Positions 36,433 through 47,451 of a stretch of 64,000 bases of DNA are shown piece after piece (within the stretch, counting starts at the first letter, position 1; each line of letters starts with the position of its first letter). This DNA is from Phaeotremella fagi (lineage: Eukaryota > Basidiomycota > Tremellomycetes > Tremellales > Phaeotremellaceae), in NCBI GenBank assembly GCA_001599715.1, contig BCHU01000001.1, positions 1,225,634 through 1,289,633 on the forward strand, given 5' to 3'. The position numbers and the translations under genes are program-made. Below the pieces are notes generated by a model. That model did no database searches. It was not told the DNA's origin and worked only from the letters and a program-made list of their open reading frames with translations.

Positions 36433-39359
36433 ATGGATAATAGGCTAACTCCACCTTCTCAAGATAAATCTCTCCCCACATTCGCTCAATTCCCCCTTGA
36501 AGTTCTATCTCATGTCGTCTCATGCTTACCAACTCCCTTCTATCCACCCTCGGACGACGTAACATTATCATTCAATCCACCTTCACATATCATCGATGCT
36601 CTTGATCCATCGCCACCACCAGTACATAGTACAACTCACATTATATCATCTGTAGCTAAAACTTCCACTCAACTTTTAGAAGCTGCTAGACCTTGGTTAT
36701 GGGAGAATGTCGAAGTTAGATCTGGTAGAGGGTGGTTAGCTATTGTTGATGCTTTGACTGAAGAGGTTATCGAGGAGGATAGTAACATTCTGGAGAACCA
36801 GATTATACGTGATAACATCATCGAAAACGATGGAGGAGCTAGTGAATTCGATCTCTCAACATTGAACGCTTCGTTACCCACCGAAGGATCTGTTTCTCCT
36901 GCAGCTACTTCAAATCCTTTACCGATACTCAACAATTCTTCAGCTCATCCTCAGCCCAGTACGGTACCAGGGGGATTTGCTCGTTACATCTCGCCACCTC
37001 AAAGTTCTTCATATCCATACCCATTCCCCCAAAGTTCAAGTAGTGGATCAACTTCCAACATTGTTCAAATCAATCTTCCTCATTTCTCCTACTCCCCTCC
37101 ACAGCCCCCTCGTTTATCATTACTCCTCACTCCACCTGGATCGAGAAATTCGTCTCCGAATCCTTCCACACGTTCACCTTCAGCTACAGCAAGGTTAAGG
37201 GCTCGGTCACGCTCACCACGACGAAACGTCGGATTTGATACTGAAGGGATTTCAGCTGTTTTAGAAAGATCAAGGAGCGCCAGTGCACATCGTATACCAC
37301 TAGAAAGACGTCGATCAAGTCTCTCAAGATCTCGTGTCATTGCTCCAGATTCATCAACCGAGGATGAAGATGAGGAAAGAGAAGCTATCAGTCCTGCGCC
37401 CACTCATGAATCAGTTCTCACTCCACCACCACCTGAACCAATGGAGTTACCTGAAGAGGTTATGGTAGACGCTGTCGAAAACGTTAATCCGGAATTACTT
37501 CCTCAACCTGGTCCTTACATTCGACATTTGAGTTTCACGAATTTTAGAACGATCGGTAGCCGAAGAACTCAGGAGGAGGCAGTTCGAGGGAGATTCGTCA
37601 CTGGTGGTCGACTGGAAGGTGTTATCAAGGTGAGTTGTCTGTGAGAAAGATTGGCTGATGTCAGAACACCCCGAATCTTCTTTCCTTGTGTATGACAGAA
37701 TATGTGGATTCAGCTCTCACCTACCCCGTTATCGAGGAACTATTCTTTAGAGGATATCCACAACCTCGCATCTCACGTCGAAACATCTCGCCTACGAACA
37801 CTTCTCCATCCAGCGTTCAGCATTCCACAGTCGTTGGCGCAGTGGTCTCACCGGTCGACGATGAACAGCATTCCAACCAACTTGAACCCAATCGACCTGT
37901 CTACGTTCCTTACGAGACAGAAACAGAGGAGGAGAAATGGAAACGTCGTAGCATGTTCACCCACATGGAAGCTCTTGATTTCACAGGATGTGTCAGTGGA
38001 GCTTTTGGAGAAGCAATGACAGATCTCGTAGAGACGTGGCTATCACCTTCTGATGGCGATGAACGTGGGAGAGGTAGATCTCGACGACGTGCGCATGGTG
38101 ATCCAAGTTCAACGGAGACTGAGGAGGATGAAGAACCTGAACCGTCTCGTCGTAGAGAAGGAAGTCGATCTCGACGTAGAATACCAAATTTCCCTGGATT
38201 GAAGCGATTCTCCCTCAGAGCTTGTACCTCATTACCATCACCTCTCATTCACACTCTGATTCTATCTTTACCCAATTTAACCCATCTGGACCTCTCATCT
38301 ACTCGAGTCCCTAATTCACTCTTGGTCCATTTAACCGACAATCCACCTCAAAATCTCCGGCTCCAGTCTCTCAGTCTCGCACGTTGTCCTCGATTGGATT
38401 CGAGGGTAATAGTTGATTTCCTGTGTCAATCGACTGCAGTTCAAGATCTAGTCGAATTGAATCTCTACGTGGATCCAACTCAAAGTAACGGTATGGAACA
38501 AGACGATCTTACAAGATTACTTTCTACCGCTCCATGTCTACAAACTGGTCAACTACGTTATCTGGATTTATCATCTGCTGCATTCACTCCATCTCATCTG
38601 ACGACCAACGTCTTCAAACCTCAACCGAATCTGATATCATTGGGTTTATCCCATATCCCAAGTCTAGCTTTATCAGACATTGCTAGCTTCCTCCAGAATT
38701 CAGCACCTAACGTCGAAATACTCACTCTCACTGGTACCTCTGTGCTGACGAACCTACGAACATCAATGACATCACTACAACTTACCTTGGAACTGCATGC
38801 CAGACTATTGAATCCATTGACGACAGTACCGTTTTCACTGAAAAGTCTCGATCTAACTGGTTCAGGAGGGTTCAAAGCTATAGATCTCAATCCCGGTCCA
38901 TCAAAATTACGCGTGATAGAATTTGGTTCAGGTATGAGACACGCTCTAGGTCCAACAGGCGGTAGTCCCGATTGGAAGGTAATAAAAAGCAAAGGCGGGA
39001 GAGGATGGTATGTCGATATATCAGCAGGTTGGATTGAGAAGGACACCATCCAATCATTCGGAGGTGTCCTCCCACTCAAAGAAATCATCCCATCGTCGCC
39101 CGATTCACTGGAAACTCCAACCGCTTCACCTAAACATTCCCCAATCGTTGAAGACGACGATAAAGGTTTGGTCTTTGTTCGACACTTACCTGCTTCGCAT
39201 CCTCGACGCGCTTATTTGGCGGCGTTGGCTCAAGCCAATGGAAAAGTTGGGAGTGCTGTTGGATGGCATTCTAGGAAGATGGAAGTTATTAGGGGTTTTG
39301 GGATGTTTGGGAGAGAAGAGGGTATGGGTGGGGCAGGGGCTTTCGCTTTTGAGGAGTAG
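36433..39359 (+). CDS. Large F-box-like / leucine-rich-repeat protein, 963 aa
   Basis: Two exons, 36433-37629 and 37665-39359, with a short 35-bp intron. The acceptor at 37664 is chosen because it joins GVIK to NTPNLLSLCMTEYVDSALTY in frame. The N-terminus has an F-box-like helix (FAQFPLEVLSHVVSCLPTPF), then ARPWLWENVEVRSGRGW. A long disordered Ser/Pro/Arg-rich middle follows (SPSATARLRARSRSPRRNVG). The C-terminal half shows LRR units (LKRFSLRACTSL, LTHLDLSSTRVPNSLL, LQSLSLARCPRLD, LRYLDLSSAAFTPS, LISLGLSHIPSLAL, VEILTLTGTSVL). By analogy it could be the substrate receptor of an SCF ubiquitin ligase, but the F-box match is weak. It ends GGAGAFAFEE. I do not recognise a named orthologue; many basidiomycetes carry such proteins. 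Confidence 0.85.
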
Positions 39360-39708
39360 AGCGCAGGAATGTTTTGCCTAAGGATTATCTGGGTTCGGTT
39401 GCTTATGTTATAATATACTGAATGTACAGTATTGTATTCGAGTACAGTAAAGTGGCGAAAATATTTCCTGGGAACGTTCGTTGCATTTCCTTTCATCACC
39501 GCAACAAGCAATCCATTGTAGTCAACCTTGGACATCGGACATCGAATCAAAAGACCAAGAGATCCTTTCAATCTCTGGTATACAAAAGTTCATGACTTCC
39601 TAACTCGTCTCTTGTCTTTTACTTTCATCTTTTCAACACGAGAAGGTATTTAATATCAGCTTCAAATTTTCAATACTTGGTTTTCAAACTTTCAAATCAT
39701 CAATCAAC
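39360..39708. promoter_or_regulatory. Intergenic
   Basis: 349 bp between two rightward genes. AT-rich 3' flank, then a pyrimidine-rich leader with an A-rich context directly before the ATG at 39709. No further element seen. Confidence 0.3.
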
Positions 39709-40236
39709 ATGTCTTTTGCAAAATTTATTGAGCCACAGTTAGCTAGTACAGCTATCAAATCTATCCTTAGTCAATTTGAGGAGAAGGGTGAAAAAGTCGA
39801 TTGTTGCAAGATCGAAGAGAACTCCAAGTGGGTTGAATGGGAAAACTCCACAGATTATGTTATTGAACAACCATTCGATATAAATGTGTTCAGTTATGGT
39901 ACACACAAGCGTCAAGCTCGAATCACGCTTCAATTCCGTTCTACATTCCGTCGTTCAGAGTCAAATTCCGACAACACAGGTGGAGATAGTTTTGGTTTCG
40001 AATCAGAAGCCTCAAAACGTCAAATGGTTTGTAAGGATTTATATGATGAATATCAAAGAAGATACTCTAAGGATCAAGGTTTTTCCATTGGTACAAGTGG
40101 GGTGGGAGAAGCTATCTGGGCCGGCGACGCTGAACTTGGTTCAGTTCGTCCTGAAGATAAAGATTTTGTTCCGACCAAATATGGAAAAACATTTTTCTCA
40201 TCGATTCAACTCCATTTATCCATCGTGGAGGTTTAA
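39709..40236 (+). CDS. Hypothetical protein, 175 aa
   Basis: Single-exon frame with a good start context (CATCAACATG). The product begins MSFAKFIEPQLASTAIKSIL, has a charged middle (QFEEKGEKVDCCKIEENSKW), a beta-like segment (NVFSYGTHKRQARITLQFRS), a Ser/Gly-rich loop and an end reading FFSSIQLHLSIVEV. There is no signal peptide, membrane span or known motif. Absence of introns is unusual for this neighbourhood, where most genes have several; it may be a young or lineage-specific gene. I cannot assign a function. Confidence 0.6.
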   Translation: MSFAKFIEPQLASTAIKSILSQFEEKGEKVDCCKIEENSKWVEWENSTDYVIEQPFDINVFSYGTHKRQARITLQFRSTFRRSESNSDNTGGDSFGFESEASKRQMVCKDLYDEYQRRYSKDQGFSIGTSGVGEAIWAGDAELGSVRPEDKDFVPTKYGKTFFSSIQLHLSIVEV

Positions 40237-40713
40237 AAATTGGTTTAGCATTCATGTACTGTTTTAATGTTGTTAGTGTTTTGTTCGTAGTTTATTGGAT
40301 TGTTGACGGGAGGAACGGGAATTGTATTTCATTCTTAATTGCTTGGGTATTGTGAATGAATGCATGTCTTCAATTGGACAAAACACTGGAGAGCTTCAAT
40401 CTGATCGGTGCAAAGATAGGAGCCATGTCCTTCATTTCTGCACCTTGGTTCAACAACTTCTTGAATATTTCCATCTTACTGCACCTATCGAGCTAGAAGG
40501 ATGTAGGAAGGGAAACTGTGCTTGCCTTTGTTTCAACCGGTCCCACCAGGCAAGGCTACAACATCGATTCCTAATAGCTTCGAGACAAAGGGTGATAAGA
40601 TTGTTCTCGTCAACGAGAAACACCAATGAACATGTTACTACATAGTTCACTACCATCCTCATCAATCACCTTTCTTTATCTCGTTTTTTCTCAAGAGTCC
40701 AGACAATGTTACA
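40237..40713. other. Intergenic, no supported gene
   Basis: Short overlapping ORFs occur on both strands but none shows consistent coding character or family motifs. Possibly the 3' UTR of the upstream gene and an unannotated first exon of the weak gene that follows. Confidence 0.3.
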
Positions 40714-40950
40714 ATGATAACCACCGCAAACGCTCGCTCAGAGGCAATGCCACTAATGTCACTGAAGAGCTTAATTTGTTTAGGTTTCAAAGTAACAGTG
40801 AATCATACATACATAGGTGTTTCCCCACATTCAGAAGAATGCATATTAGTCGAACAGCCTCTAGATGTAGTCTGGCAACTCCCATCGTACCCCAACAATT
40901 CGCCCTCCGACGTTGTACAATTTCATGAAAGGTGGACATCCGTCCTTTGA
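40714..40950 (+). CDS. Possible small protein or last exon of a spliced gene
   Basis: A frame of 78 codons with a protein-like C-terminal half (ECILVEQPLDVVWQLPSYPN, then FHERWTSVL). The ATG at 40714 may not be the true start: the frame could be the final exon of a gene whose upstream exons lie in 40320-40700, where I could not find an unambiguous splice. It is tail-to-tail with PMS1 (stop at 41020). No family recognised. Confidence 0.25.
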   Translation: MITTANARSEAMPLMSLKSLICLGFKVTVNHTYIGVSPHSEECILVEQPLDVVWQLPSYPNNSPSDVVQFHERWTSVL

Positions 40951-41019
40951 TCAGCTAGACATTAAAGGCGTCGATGTTAATGGTTGTAAATATTATTCAT
41001 AACAAATATCCTGTCTGAT

Positions 41020-44000
41020 CTAATGAGATTTCCGTTTGGGCTTTTCAATCTTCACAAGATGACGCATGGTAGGTCGACCATGAGGACAATTCTATCAAAA
41101 GTTAGATCTCATCCACAGCCCAAACTTACCCAAGGTTGATCAATAGTCCCCATGTTCTTCAACAACTGAGTCATCTGACCCTTGGTCAAACTTTTCCCAA
41201 TCATGACCGACCTCCTACAAGCCCTAGAAGCGAACATACTCCTAGCTTTCGCACATCTAACCATCTGCCCAGAAGGACGATTCCCATCTGACATCAAATG
41301 TAAAAGTTGTTCTAAATCCTTAAAATCGAATGTCGTATCTTTACTAACTGGCATGGCGGTTAGACTGATTCGTTCACCTCGACCTGGGGCTTTGTCTTCA
41401 TCGATCTTGATTTCAAATCCGTTTTTCTTTAGGATTTCTAGGTTCTCTATGGCTACGATCTCGTCTCCTGAGGTTAATTGAAGTTGACGTGGTCTGGATA
41501 CATGTTAGTTGTGATTATAGCAACGACTGATCGACTTACTTTATCAGTTGTTGAGCTTTGATAACAGTGGTTCGCTGCAAAGTTTCAAAATTAAACTTCT
41601 CATCGGAAGCATGTTGATCCACAATGAACAAATCATCAGATCCCTTCCTACCCGCATCAAGTTGTGATCGTAGTCGAGCAATGATGAATCCCTTGTTGAA
41701 TTGACCAATCACTTCCATCCTCTCAAAATCGGCTTTACTGATAACTCTGCTCAAAGCATCCTCAGCAGTCGCCGTATCACGATTTCCTATGCCTGCAGCA
41801 GAAGTTATCCCTCCTTCTGATAGTACTGCAAATGCGTCCTTCTGACTGGGTTCCGCTTCTTTCGACCTGCGCAAGCGTCTTGCTTCATATCGAGAGCGCA
41901 ACCGCGTTATATCAAAATGTAATGTCGATTCACCAAGGGTAGTAGAACTTTGTATTTCACTTCGATACGATGAACTGGACTGTTGAACGAGCTGTGGTCG
42001 ATCGGGAAGTACATCCTCACCCATGTCTTCATCTTGTTCTTCGTCTGCAACCTCTTCTTCAACTCCATTCTCGTCTGGAACCTCTTCTTGTTCACTCACG
42101 ACCCCATCATCCACCCCAGGAGAGCTTTCGATAGTCTGCACAACCTCTCCTTGGCTAGCATAGACTGCCAATCTTTCCCGAAGTCCTTTCCTTGCTTGAC
42201 GGCCCGATAGGTTACCATCTACCACTGTAATTTGGGATGAGCTGGAAAAGTCATTCCGCCTCTTTCCAGATTGCTTTTCAGGGCTCCAACTCGCAAACGT
42301 GGTATCCAGAGTTTGTTGCACTGCTCTGCTGGACGAAGCAGTCGGCGGAGGTCGCTTCGATACTGTTGATCGTGTGGTGGAAGAATAGGATCCCGAACTT
42401 GATGCAAGAGGCTGTGAATTGTTGATGTTTGAAGATCGCACTGGCCGAGTCCAGGTGACGGGAGCACTAACGACTTCTATTTCATCTTCACCTTCTTCGG
42501 GTTCTTCAAGGTCATGACCTCGTTCTTCTTGGGTTTCACTTTCTAATTCGTCCACTTCGTCAATGTCTATCGGCTGAGATTGTTCTCCAGTCTCCTCTTC
42601 CATGTTTTCTTCACCTGTAACATCTTCCTCTCCATTTTCGACATCATGAGCAACGCTCAATGCGTCCCCATCAACATCCCCATTTTCGTCGTCTTCGAGA
42701 GGTACATCATCACTGATAATCTTTTCACCGGAAACGTTCTCCATCGACTCTTCAGGCTCCTCGGTAACGTCCTCTAAGATCTCCAGGTTGAAATCTGCCT
42801 TTGAGCCTGTAAGAACGCTTTGAGTCAACTTGACAACCTGCGAAGCACCACTAACGGCGAAACTTGATCGACTCGGTTGAAAGAAATCGTCCAATGCAGT
42901 TCGAAGAGATTCGATCAGATTTGTCTCACTGTGTACCATGATAGTCCGTTTATCAGGCGAGACGTTGATATCAACACTGTCTGGTGGAATGGTGAAATCC
43001 AGAATGACCAGAGGAACTTGATGGGTGTTGAACGATTTGTATACTTCGTTAATGGCTTTAGCCACTTTTGGCATGTTGCATGGTCTACCGTTTATGTAGA
43101 AAAATTGTCGATCAGCACTTGATCTACCTTGACCCCACGATGCTGAGGAGATCAAACCAGAAATATGCACCTGATGGATCCTATATCTTGGATTAGACTT
43201 TTGACTGCTGAAATGGTGGTTCGAGGATACTCACTGCTCTTCAATTCCTTCCCTCTTCGCCATGCTTTTATCCGTTTCGACTTCTAAATCAAGAGATATA
43301 TCTATGACTCCGTCAAGAGCCTTAGGACCCCAGATACTAACAACTGACGACCTTAAAGACCCTTTACCATCTGTAGACAAAACAGTATTTCGTTTTCTGC
43401 AAAATGTTTAGACCGAGTAATCACAACTATGTATTCAGTATCCTCACCCTGACTTTCCAGCGCCAACAGATTCAACTTTCAATCTGATACCAGATCTACC
43501 ATCAAGAACAGAGACGATGGATGGTACCAAAGCATAAGCAGTGAGCAAAGAAAGAGCCTTTGAATATTCTCTCTTTGAAGTTCGCTCGAATTCCTTCCGT
43601 CTAACTGGCAGTGGGACAAAAAGACCAGCAAGAACGATAGTCGTTCCTCGCTGCTTGGCAACTCTTCCACTTGAATCGATGATTTTTCCGTCTCTTCCTA
43701 GCTTTATGATTGCTCCCATGGGAGCCGTCTCCTGAGTCGATGTGATGACGGTGACTGATTCGCATAATGCACATAGGGAGGAGAGAGCTTCTCCTCGAAA
43801 TCCGAAGGTTGTTACCATAGGTAAAAGGGATAGAGAAGGGAGTTTTGATGTGTGATGTTTGAGTCCTGACTATGTAAGAAAGATATGAGAGTCGTTGACT
43901 CACCTATACTTGCCCAATCCGACTCTTTGATACCGCTGCCATTGTCTACGACCTCTATACTATCCATCCCAAAATCTTTGATTCGAACATCTGGACCGTT

Positions 44001-44215
44001 AGCATCAAAACAACTTGTGACTAACCGATTGAAGTAGCTCCAGCATCTATGCTGTTCTCCACCAGTTCTTTTATGGCAGCTTGAAGCTCAAGAACGACTT
44101 GACCGGCGTGGATTCGATGTACGGATTCACCATCAATGGCTGTTTCATGAGGAGTCAGACGGATTTAGACAAAAATCTGGATTTTGGACTAACGTTTGAT
44201 AGACGCCGTCGACAT
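41020..44215 (-). CDS. PMS1: MutL-family mismatch repair endonuclease, Pms1 (PMS2 type)
   Basis: Partner of Mlh1 in the MutL-alpha nickase of mismatch repair. It starts MSTASIK (44215), then splices at a GTTAGT donor to [24 protein letters not shown] ATPase motifs: [33 protein letters not shown]. The central linker (about 42000-42900) is long and acidic ([20 protein letters not shown]). The C-terminal part has the nuclease motif [12 protein letters not shown], which fits the DQHA(X)2E(X)4E metal site, then [12 protein letters not shown] and the zinc-site motif CPHGRPTM; it ends [10 protein letters not shown]. These three C-terminal motifs separate Pms1 from Mlh1. About seven exons. Divergent to the RBR ligase gene, 232 bp apart. 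Confidence 0.95.
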
Positions 44216-44447
44216 ATTACACTTTTTCTGACAACTAGAACTTCACCTCCCCTCCAGTGAGGTTGGCCGAAGGGTATGATACTCACAAATGACTTATATG
44301 GAATGATATGATCACGAACAAGAAGTTGCTTTCTCAACAACGCGTTTGTTCCTACCTCCACTTTCGGTGGCAATGAGAAAGAAAGTCAAAAATCTTCAAT
44401 AAATAACGATCTTCTTTCCCATCTACATCTCTTTTCTTCTTATAGCA
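44216..44447. promoter_or_regulatory. Divergent promoter of PMS1 and the RBR ligase gene
   Basis: 232 bp between the two start codons. No MCB box (ACGCGT) is visible; AACAACGCGTTTG near 44335-44347 contains ACGCGT-like AACGCGTT, i.e. an exact ACGCGT core at 44340-44345, as used by G1/S factors. Confidence 0.4.
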
Positions 44448-46353
44448 ATGACACTCCCCCATCAAGAAGTATTAGACGAATGTGATGAGCTTCAAAAAGA
44501 TGAATTGGTAGTGCTCGAGGTTTGTTATCCTTTACTAAAACTCGATCTCAGCTGACAAAGCCATTCAGTCCATATATCCATCGCTCATCTCTATTCATGA
44601 AAATCCCGATAACAAACCTGGTCGATTGATGACTCTGTCTATCCCAATTGCACTACCTTCAACATTAAAAACAAATCTGATCCCATCGATCTCTCCATTG
44701 GCTTCATCCTCGACGTCGACTCTATCAACACCCTCACTCGATTTACTCCATCTACCTCCACTTTCTCTAAGACTTTTTCTACCTCCAACATACCCGGTAC
44801 AAACATGTCCAAAAGCTATCAGTCTTCGTGCGGTATTACCTCCTGCAGTATCGTCCACTTATCAAGGTGATTGGCTGAGCAAAGCTGTTCTGAACAACAT
44901 CAAGGACAAATTGGCTGCAATGTGGAACGAAGAGAAAGCCGGTTCAGACGAGGGGGTTGGAGTTATTTGGAAATGGTGGGAGTGGGTAGGAAATGCCGAC
45001 TTCCTATATGATATTGGGTTGATTGAGGATGGGGTACTGAGGTGAATCAGATTAATCAATAACCCGCCAACATGTTCATACTGACAAGAATTAGACTACC
45101 TATACCACCTACTTTACCTCCATCGACTTTCCATACAATCCTGAAATCCCATAACGCATCGCAGCTCCATTCATCTTTCGAAAGTACAGCGTTCTCTTGC
45201 TCTATATGTTTAGAGAATCGCAAAGGGAAAAGTTGTATAGAAATGCCAGAATGTGCTTGCGTTTTGTAAGTCTAATCCCATGTTCCAATTGTTCGACAGC
45301 TGATATTCTTAGCTGCATCCCATGTCTTAATTCATGTTGGACACTGGCGATTAATGAGGGAACTCTGGATAGTGTCTCATGTCCAAGTGTCACTTGCGTC
45401 AAATCTCGAACTACGAAGGATTCCAAGATTTCTGATGAGTCATCAACCGATCCGAAACTCGTTGAGGAAGTTGTTGGGAAAGATCTACGTCTTAGATGGG
45501 AGGAGTTAAAAGAGCGACGGAAAGCCGAAATAGGTGAGGAATGTTTGATATTCCGTACGCTAACGGGACTTCAGATCCATCGTATTGTATCTGTCCTCGG
45601 CCGCTTTGTCAAGCGACCGTTCCCCCTCCCGCCAAAGCGACAGACGCAGATTTAATAGCTCAAAGGGCAGTATCGTCTCGAGCGATTCGTTTATCCGACA
45701 TATCAACCACAAAAGTCACAGTCACCAAATCAACACCAACACCTTCCACTACCACGACAAACGTGGAAGACAGGTGGGAACGATATCGACTATGTCCTAA
45801 ATGCAATTATTCTTTCTGCCTGTACTGCTCAAACACATGGCATGGACCTCATACACCATGTGCCTTCCCATCTACCAATCTAATCGTTCAAGAATATCTT
45901 TCGTACCCAGAAGGATCTGATGAGAGACGGGTCATGGAGATACGTAAAGGTAAAGATAACCTTCGTAGGTTGGTAGAAAAATGGAAGGAGGACGAGGAGA
46001 ATAGGAAATGGTTGGATGAAAGGACTAGAGCTTGTGCGGGATGTGGTGTGAGGGTAGAAAAGAGGTATGTTTGTTTTGTCGTGGTGGGAACTGATCGATA
46101 TAGTCATGGGTGTAATCATATGACATGTGGGAGATGCTCAGCACATTTCTGCTATCGATGTGGAGATTCCATCAAGGCGACAGATCCTTATGCTCATTAT
46201 CGAAATCCTTCATCGGCATGTTTCGAGAAACTGTTTGATCAGGAGGAGATCGATAGATTCAATCGTGAGACCGTAGAAGGACAGGCGGAAGATATGATAG
46301 GGTGGGAGGCAGTTGGTGGTCATGGATTTGGAAATGGAATATGGGGTTGGTAG
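44448..46353 (+). CDS. RWD-RING-IBR-RING (RBR) E3 ubiquitin ligase, RNF14/Itt1 like
   Basis: Ubiquitin ligase of the RBR class. It starts MTLPHQEVLDECDELQKDEL and joins SIYPSL, the typical opening of an N-terminal RWD domain (residues about 5-170, with LRLFLPPTYPVQTCPKAISL). RING1: SCSICLENRKGKSCIEMPEC, then CIPCLNSCW. The IBR has YRLCPKCNYSFCLYCSNTWH. RING2: CAGCGVRVEKSHGCNHMTCG, formed by a splice after VEK, followed by FCYRCGD; the Cys in CNHMTCG is the catalytic thioester residue of RBRs. An RNF14/Itt1 identity is suggested by the RWD plus RBR order. Introns: 44520-44568, one at about 45042, one after CACV, one after AEI, one in RING2. Divergent to PMS1. Confidence 0.9.
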
Positions 46354-46430
46354 AGACTAAGAGACGCGGTATGCTACAAAGTAGAACATCTTCTTAAGTA
46401 CAGGATACTAGAACGTATTTAATTGACCTC

Positions 46431-47259
46431 CTATTTGTCGCGTTCAGACAGAACTGAATCTATCCAAGCATTGAATTCAACTTCTTCCTCTTTGTTTCCG
46501 TAGCCAAGCATGAATTCTAAGAGAGTCAATCGTCTCCATTCGCTTATCATCAATTTAGCTTTCTCCAAAGATAAATATCGTAGGAGAAACAAAGCCCAAG
46601 GGAACCTGACGTAAAAATCTCCTTTCTCTTCACCTAAAAACTCAATGTTGTTGACCATAAGATCAAACAATTTCGGAAGGTCATTGTTACGATGAGCTGT
46701 AGAGGTTCGATTCGCATTTCCGAGCTTAGTGATTAATTTCTTGATATCATCTTGAGAACAATCAGCTTTCACCCTTGTATACTGACCCACTGCTTCGGAG
46801 ACCAATGCTTCTATCCCCTTCTCTCTTCAATTTCGTCTCTAGTATTGCCAAACTCTTGTTAAGATCATCAACCGTAGGATGACCAACCCTGTAAATGGGT
46901 TGGTCGATACTGAAAGCAACGTCCGCTAGGCTGTGCCAAGCTAGAGGAGCCAGCATCGAATCTTGCAGTCTCGAACGATATTCTTGTCTAGAGACATCAT
47001 TCTCTCTATTTTTCTCCAGATTTGATATTCTGGTCAATAAACCTTCCCTCTCAGTCTTCGATTCAATCAACTCGCGTCGTAGCTGTTCCCGATCTTCAGA
47101 AGATTGTTGAAGGAAGTCTTGCCATTGACTTTGACTTGTCGGCATGTTGGAATCGAATTGAACGTAACGTGACTGTGATGAAGTTATGGACGCTGTTAAG
47201 ACAGGTGTGCTGGTAGCAACCGGAATGAAAGAGGAGGGTGGACCCGGGGAACTGTCATC
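46431..47259 (-). CDS. Hypothetical coiled-coil protein (frame break near 46810)
   Basis: The upstream block (about 46807-47259) reads DDSSPGPPSSFIPVATSTPV, then MPTSQSQWQDFLQQSSEDRE and a coiled coil (ELIESKTEREGLLTRISNLE). It continues SIDQPIYRVGHPTVDDLNKS. The downstream block (46431 to about 46806) is in another frame and reads AVGQYTRVKADCSQDDIKKL, then FPWALFLLRYLSLEKAKLMI, ending DSVLSERDK. Both look coding. The blocks could be joined by a 55-bp intron with a poor GTTGAT donor after GHPT, or they mark a one-base indel. The first exon is not resolved; a CAG acceptor at 47260-47262 suggests an upstream exon near 47280-47400. No family recognised. Confidence 0.5.
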
Positions 47260-47451
47260 CTGACGTGAATGAATTCAATGGAGTTTGAGATCACCAGAGG
47301 AAGCAGACTCACAAAAATAAGCTGATCACCTCTGTTGTGGTCTCTGAGCACTTGATAAAGAAGAGATGATGTTCAAGGTTGAACATTGCAAGTGGCAAAC
47401 GTGTAGTGCTCATACTGTTTGGTATTCATTCATTCACATACAACAACACTA

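Noticed and set aside
37089..37403. Antisense ORF in the F-box/LRR gene
   Set aside because: Low-complexity Ser/Gly/Arg shadow of the Ser/Arg-rich sense frame.
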